Assembly: GCF_002257645.1 (NCBI RefSeq)
Contig: NZ_NQMO01000009.1
Location: forward strand, 186,001-250,000
Origin: Paenibacillus sp. XY044
GTDB taxonomy: Bacteria > Bacillota > Bacilli > Paenibacillales > Paenibacillaceae
Direction: 5' to 3'
DNA: 64,000 bases
The translations under genes were made by a program, and so were the position numbers. Below the pieces are notes generated by a model. It did not search any database and had not been told where the DNA came from. It saw only the letters and a list, made by a program, of their open reading frames with translations. Positions 60,325 to 64,000 of the stretch are shown here, piece after piece. Positions within the stretch are counted from its first letter, which is position 1. Each line of letters starts with the position of its first letter.

Positions 60325-62301
60325 TTAGTTCCAACCAAGCGCTTTTTTTCCGGCTTCGATGGCAGTGACGATCCGCTCTACATCATAAACATTGCCTTTC
60401 CATGTCCCTCCGCTGACGGCTTGGAGAGCAGCCCATAATTTCGTGTCGTCCGGGAGGTCATCATCAGGACGCATCCCTGGGTGGAATTGCCTCAGGGACA
60501 ATAACCGGGCCCCCTCATCTGGCGTTACTTCCTGATCCCCTTCTCCGATAAAATCAACCCGCCCTTCCAGCCGGTTGCGGTCAATGACAATTTCGATCAG
60601 GTCACCATCCTTGAGCTTGCCGATGGGTCCGCCTGCCAGTGCTTCTGGGCCAACATGACCGATGCATGCTCCGGTTGAAACGCCGGAAAAACGGGCATCG
60701 GTTATAAGCGACACATATTTACCGAAAGACAGGTGCTTAAGCGCGGCCGTGAGCTGATACGTTTCCTCCATGCCCGTCCCCGACGGTCCCCTGCCAATAA
60801 GAACCATGATATCGCCTGCCTGAACGCCACCGTTTTTAATCGCTCGGATCGCATCGCGTTCGGTTGTAAACACCTTCGCCTTGCCTTTATGGTGATATAT
60901 ACCTTCCTCATTCAGGACGGAAGGGTCAATCGATGTGGATTTGATCACAGAGCCTTCTGGAGCAATATTCCCGGTTGGAAATGTGACTGTAGAAGTGATT
61001 CCAAGGTGTCGTGATTGTTCCGGGCTCATAATCACACTGTCCGGATCGATTCCTTCCTTTTCCTTAAGCTGCTTACGCAGCAGATGACGTCGTTCCGACG
61101 ATTCCCACCAATCAAGAACTTCCCCTAGTGCGGCGCCCGTAACCGTAAGCACCGATTCATCCAACACGCCGAGACGTCTGAGGTGCAGCATCACTTCAGG
61201 CACGCCTCCGGCCAGAAATACCCGAATGGTCGGGTGGAACACCGGACCATTCGGAAGTACGCTGACGATGCGCGGTACATCCCGGTTGACGCGGATCCAG
61301 TCCTGCACCGCCGGTACCTTTAATCCGGCTGCGTGGGCGATCGCAGGAATGTGAAGCAGCAGATTGGTCGAACCGCCGAACGCAGCATGAACAACCATGG
61401 CATTACGTACCGCCGCATCCGTCAGGATGTCTCCCATCCGCATTCCTTTAGACTCCATCGCCATCAGCGCACGGGAGGATTGACGGGCCATTTCTTCCCA
61501 GATTGGCTGACCCGAAGGCGCAAGCGCAGCATGAGGAACCGTCATGCCCAGCGCCTCGGCGACGACTTGGGCCGTTGCTGCCGTACCGAGAAACTGGCAC
61601 CCCCCTCCAGGAGTCGCGCAGGCCCGGCAGCCAAGCTCCGCCGCTGCCTCCAGCGTGATTTCGCCGCTCGAGTACCTGGCGCCGATCGTTTGTATTTTGC
61701 CGGCATCCTCCCCTTCGGTCGGTGGAAGCGTCACTCCTCCGGGAACGATCACTCCTGGAAGCTGCGGCATGCCCGCGAGCGCCAGCATCATCGCAGGCAA
61801 ACCCTTGTCACAGGTGGCAACGCCGATGACGCCTCTTCTTGTAGGCAGCGAGCGGATGAGCCGACGGAATACGAGGGCTGCATCGTTCCGGTACGGGAGC
61901 GAATCGAACATGCCCGACGTTCCCTGGGACCTGCCATCGCATGGATCACTCACGTATCCGGCGAAAGGGATTCCACCGCGGGCCGAGAGCTCCTCCGCTG
62001 CAGCCTTCATCAGCAAGCCTACCTCCCAGTGTCCAGTGTGATAACCCAAGGCCACGGGACTGCCGTCCTCTTGACGAATCCCACCCTGCGTGCTCAAAAT
62101 CAGAAACTGCTTTCCGTTCAGTTCTCCTGGCTTCCAGCCCATTCCGACGTTTTGGGACATCCCGAACAGGTCTCCGCTTGGAGCATTTCTCAGCAAGTCA
62201 TCCGTTAAAGGCAGCCTTCCCTGCACTCCGGGGGCATGCGTTGTAACCTCACCGCTAACCAGGTCATCCTTCCCCATGATCGACTTGATCGAATTGTGCA
62301 T
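60325..62301 (-). CDS. YjhG/YagF-type sugar-acid dehydratase (D-xylonate dehydratase family)
   Basis: 658 residues, IlvD/Edd superfamily. Iron-sulfur cysteines in SDPCDGRSQG, ATCDKGLPAM and TPGGGCQFLGTA, and the C-terminal domain RGPSGTGMEETYQLTAALK ... DARFSGVSTGACIGHVGPEAL. Length and motifs fit the YjhG group, which removes water from D-xylonate to give 2-keto-3-deoxy-xylonate. With the semialdehyde dehydrogenase and FAH-family protein upstream it forms a Weimberg-type pentose pathway. SD GGGGAGGG. Confidence 0.92.
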   Translation of the reverse strand: MHNSIKSIMGKDDLVSGEVTTHAPGVQGRLPLTDDLLRNAPSGDLFGMSQNVGMGWKPGELNGKQFLILSTQGGIRQEDGSPVALGYHTGHWEVGLLMKAAAEELSARGGIPFAGYVSDPCDGRSQGTSGMFDSLPYRNDAALVFRRLIRSLPTRRGVIGVATCDKGLPAMMLALAGMPQLPGVIVPGGVTLPPTEGEDAGKIQTIGARYSSGEITLEAAAELGCRACATPGGGCQFLGTAATAQVVAEALGMTVPHAALAPSGQPIWEEMARQSSRALMAMESKGMRMGDILTDAAVRNAMVVHAAFGGSTNLLLHIPAIAHAAGLKVPAVQDWIRVNRDVPRIVSVLPNGPVFHPTIRVFLAGGVPEVMLHLRRLGVLDESVLTVTGAALGEVLDWWESSERRHLLRKQLKEKEGIDPDSVIMSPEQSRHLGITSTVTFPTGNIAPEGSVIKSTSIDPSVLNEEGIYHHKGKAKVFTTERDAIRAIKNGGVQAGDIMVLIGRGPSGTGMEETYQLTAALKHLSFGKYVSLITDARFSGVSTGACIGHVGPEALAGGPIGKLKDGDLIEIVIDRNRLEGRVDFIGEGDQEVTPDEGARLLSLRQFHPGMRPDDDLPDDTKLWAALQAVSGGTWKGNVYDVERIVTAIEAGKKALGWN

Positions 62302-62317
62302 GACACCCTCCCCAAGA

Positions 62318-63784
62318 TTATGGCTTCACGAAAACCGTTTTGATGGAAGTAAAAAATTCGATGGCCGCCTGCCCCTGTTCCCTGGAGTGCGAGCTCGACA
62401 TTTTCATCCCACCGAACGGGGCTTGCAGCTCAACGCCCGCTGTTTCCGCATTGACCCGGACCAGCCCGGCATCCATGTCCTGGATAAAGGAAAGCATGGC
62501 GCCTATATTTTGCGTATAGATGGAGGCGCTCAAGCCATAATCGCTATCATTGGCCGCCTTTATCGCTTCTTCAAGACTGTTCACGGCAATCAGGGTAAGC
62601 ACCGGACCAAAAATCTCCTCCCGGGCAATGGCCATATGAGGAGTTACCCCGTCAAATACGGTCGGCTGGACATAGAACCCGTCCTCAAGTTTCGGTCCGC
62701 CCGCCCTTGCCCCGCCGGTCAGCAATACGGCTCCTTCATCCAGCCCTTTTTGAATGTAGTGCAGCACGGTTTCAAGCTGCCTTTCATTAGCGCAGGGCCC
62801 CATCCAAGTCTCGGGTAACATGCCGTCACCAAGCCGAATGCCCTCGATTTGGGACAGCAGCTTCGTTTTGAAGGCTTCATATACTTCGCGCACAACGATA
62901 ACCCGACTGGTCGCCGTGCATTTTTGGCCGGTGGATTTCAAACCGCCGCTGATCGTCGCCTCGACCGCCAAATCCAGATTGGCATCCTTCGCAACAATAA
63001 TCGGATTTTTGCCGCCCATCTCGAGCTGGTACTTGGCTCCTCTCGCCAGTGCGGCCGCGCCGACGCGCTTGCCGACTTCGTTTGAGCCCGTGAAAGTGAT
63101 TCCGCCCACGTCCGGATGCTCCACAAGCGCCGAACCGACCACCGAACCGCTGCCGCATACAAGATTGAGGACACCCGCCGGAATTCCCGCCTCCTCGAAG
63201 CATTCGGTCAATTTGGCTGCGGTCACCGCCGTTTCCTGGGCCGGTTTCAACACGACCGTGTTCCCATATATCAGGGCAGGTGCGGTCTTCCAGAGGGGAA
63301 TGGCCACCGGGAAATTCCACGGGGCAATCACGCCGACAACCCCGAGTGGCACCCGGGTCGTGAACATCAGTGCCTCGCTGTCCGTCGAAGGAATCACGTC
63401 ACCGGACTTGCGCATCCCCTCACCGGCGTAGTACCGCAGGATAGCGACCCCGCGCAGCGTCTCTCCCTTGGCTTCCGCCAGCGTCTTGCCCATTTCCCTT
63501 GTCATTGCTTCGGCAACCTCATCTACCCGCCGTTCCAATGCGCTGGCCGCACGAAACAGGATATTGCCGCGTTCCGACCCGGGCAGACTGCGCCAAGCCT
63601 GACGAGCTGCTGTGGCTGCTGTGACGGCACGGTTTACATCCTCTATCGTGGAAACCGGTACATATCCGACCACTTCATGGCGATTGGCGGGGTTGATGCT
63701 GGGTTCCGTTTCTCCGGTGGAAGCCGCCGTCCATTCTCCATTAATGAAATTGCGATATACCTGTTCTCCCTGAAATGTTGCCAT
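62318..63784 (-). CDS. 2-oxoglutarate-semialdehyde dehydrogenase-like aldehyde dehydrogenase
   Basis: 488 residues from ATG 63784, 8 nt after GGAGG (an upstream ATG lacks an SD). NAD(P) site FTGSNEVGKR, catalytic Glu in LEMGGKNP and Cys in GQKCTATSRV. The tail PFGGMKMSSSHSREQGQAAIEFFTSIKTVF is of the KGSADH group. In the Weimberg route it turns 2-oxoglutarate semialdehyde into 2-oxoglutarate. 16 bp before the dehydratase gene. Confidence 0.93.
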   Translation of the reverse strand: MATFQGEQVYRNFINGEWTAASTGETEPSINPANRHEVVGYVPVSTIEDVNRAVTAATAARQAWRSLPGSERGNILFRAASALERRVDEVAEAMTREMGKTLAEAKGETLRGVAILRYYAGEGMRKSGDVIPSTDSEALMFTTRVPLGVVGVIAPWNFPVAIPLWKTAPALIYGNTVVLKPAQETAVTAAKLTECFEEAGIPAGVLNLVCGSGSVVGSALVEHPDVGGITFTGSNEVGKRVGAAALARGAKYQLEMGGKNPIIVAKDANLDLAVEATISGGLKSTGQKCTATSRVIVVREVYEAFKTKLLSQIEGIRLGDGMLPETWMGPCANERQLETVLHYIQKGLDEGAVLLTGGARAGGPKLEDGFYVQPTVFDGVTPHMAIAREEIFGPVLTLIAVNSLEEAIKAANDSDYGLSASIYTQNIGAMLSFIQDMDAGLVRVNAETAGVELQAPFGGMKMSSSHSREQGQAAIEFFTSIKTVFVKP

Positions 63785-63805
63785 GATAATCTCCTCCCCA
63801 AACAC

Positions 63806-64000
63806 CTAGTTTGATATGACGTGGTTCACCAACGTCCCAATCCCGCTTATCGAAATCTCGATGCGGTCGCCGGGGGCAAGCGTGAAGTCAGCCGGCGGCA
63901 CAATAGCTGTGCCCGTCAACAGAACGGTACCGTCAAACAAATCGTTGTCCGCCGCCAGGAAGCGGACCAGCTCATCCAGCTTGCGGTTTAATTGATTTGT
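63806..64000 (-). CDS. FAH-family protein, C-terminal part (probable 2-keto-3-deoxy-sugar-acid dehydratase)
   Basis: Frame NQLNRKLDELVRFLAADNDL then FDGTVLLTGTAIVPPADFTL and GDRIEISISGIGTLVNHV to a TAG at 63806. LLTGTxIVPPxxFTLxxGDxIxIxIxGIGTL is the end of the FAA-hydrolase fold. In this operon it would dehydrate 2-keto-3-deoxy-xylonate. The rest lies outside the window. Confidence 0.88.
   Translation of the reverse strand, partial: TNQLNRKLDELVRFLAADNDLFDGTVLLTGTAIVPPADFTLAPGDRIEISISGIGTLVNHVISN

Noticed and set aside
61333..62208. Plus-strand open frame over the sugar-acid dehydratase
   Set aside because: Shadow of a GC-rich conserved gene; composition is not protein-like.
1..64000. CRISPR array, tRNA or rRNA genes
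   Set aside because: No regularly spaced direct repeats and no cloverleaf or rRNA-like sequence were noticed; repeats found are palindromic and dispersed.

Overview
The window looks like a chromosomal piece of a Paenibacillus-type Bacillota. The signs are carbohydrate ABC transporters with lipoprotein binding proteins and LplB/LplC-type permeases, a membrane-bound Cache/AraC sensor-regulator, strong purine-rich Shine-Dalgarno (SD) sites, frequent TTG/GTG starts, and many small accessory genes. This comes from protein resemblance read by eye, not from a database search.

Layout. (1) 1-14.8 kb is a minus-strand glycan locus. In transcription order it has a GH33-type sialidase without signal peptide, a Cache/AraC regulator, an LplB/LplC/lipoprotein ABC importer with a CcpA-like site in front, and a sulfatase without signal peptide ending at a terminator. 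A second importer follows: a lipoprotein, a 978-residue binding protein with tandem carbohydrate-binding-like modules, and two permeases, the last cut by the window edge. The layout suggests import of sulfated or sialylated oligosaccharides followed by cytoplasmic trimming. (2) 15-19 kb holds an AI-2E family exporter and a PadR-DUF1048-DUF1048-DrrA/DrrB drug-efflux operon with a clear promoter. (3) 19-22 kb holds an ArsR repressor with its operator and a SulP anion transporter. (4) 21.9-55 kb is an accessory zone. Small resistance, redox and regulatory genes (PhzF, TetR/SDR, DinB, AraC, lipoprotein, MFS, UvrA-like plus serine hydrolase, GyrI-like/DoxX, a high-GC serine hydrolase, pentapeptide protein with TetR, ArsR/SRPBCC, esterase, DUF998/TetR) are mixed with decayed genes and three dispersed repeat families. 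(5) 55.6-59.6 kb is an intact AraC (YqhC-like) to MFS-SDR-aldo/keto reductase unit. Beside it at 52-55.4 kb lies a partly wrecked set of the same kinds of enzyme. (6) 60.3-64 kb is a non-phosphorylative pentose (Weimberg-type) operon: sugar-acid dehydratase, semialdehyde dehydrogenase, and the tail of an FAH-family dehydratase.

The most unusual content is repetitive. R1 is a modular three-hairpin palindrome whose boxes provide or abut the stop codons of several accessory genes. R2 is a decayed family seen in five places that keeps fragments of one reading frame. R3 is an 85-bp element with 15-bp inverted ends. A segment (YolD-like gene, 100-residue membrane protein, small ORF) is duplicated about 19 kb away in decayed form. 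A broken IS110-family element sits in an R1 box, and its upstream non-coding DNA is a candidate bridge-RNA locus. Gene wreckage is common: an LplB::AraC chimera, toxin-tail/immunity remnant, Tn3, resolvase, IS3 and Mrr fragments, and frameshifted or internally deleted oxidoreductases. No tRNA, rRNA or CRISPR array was seen.
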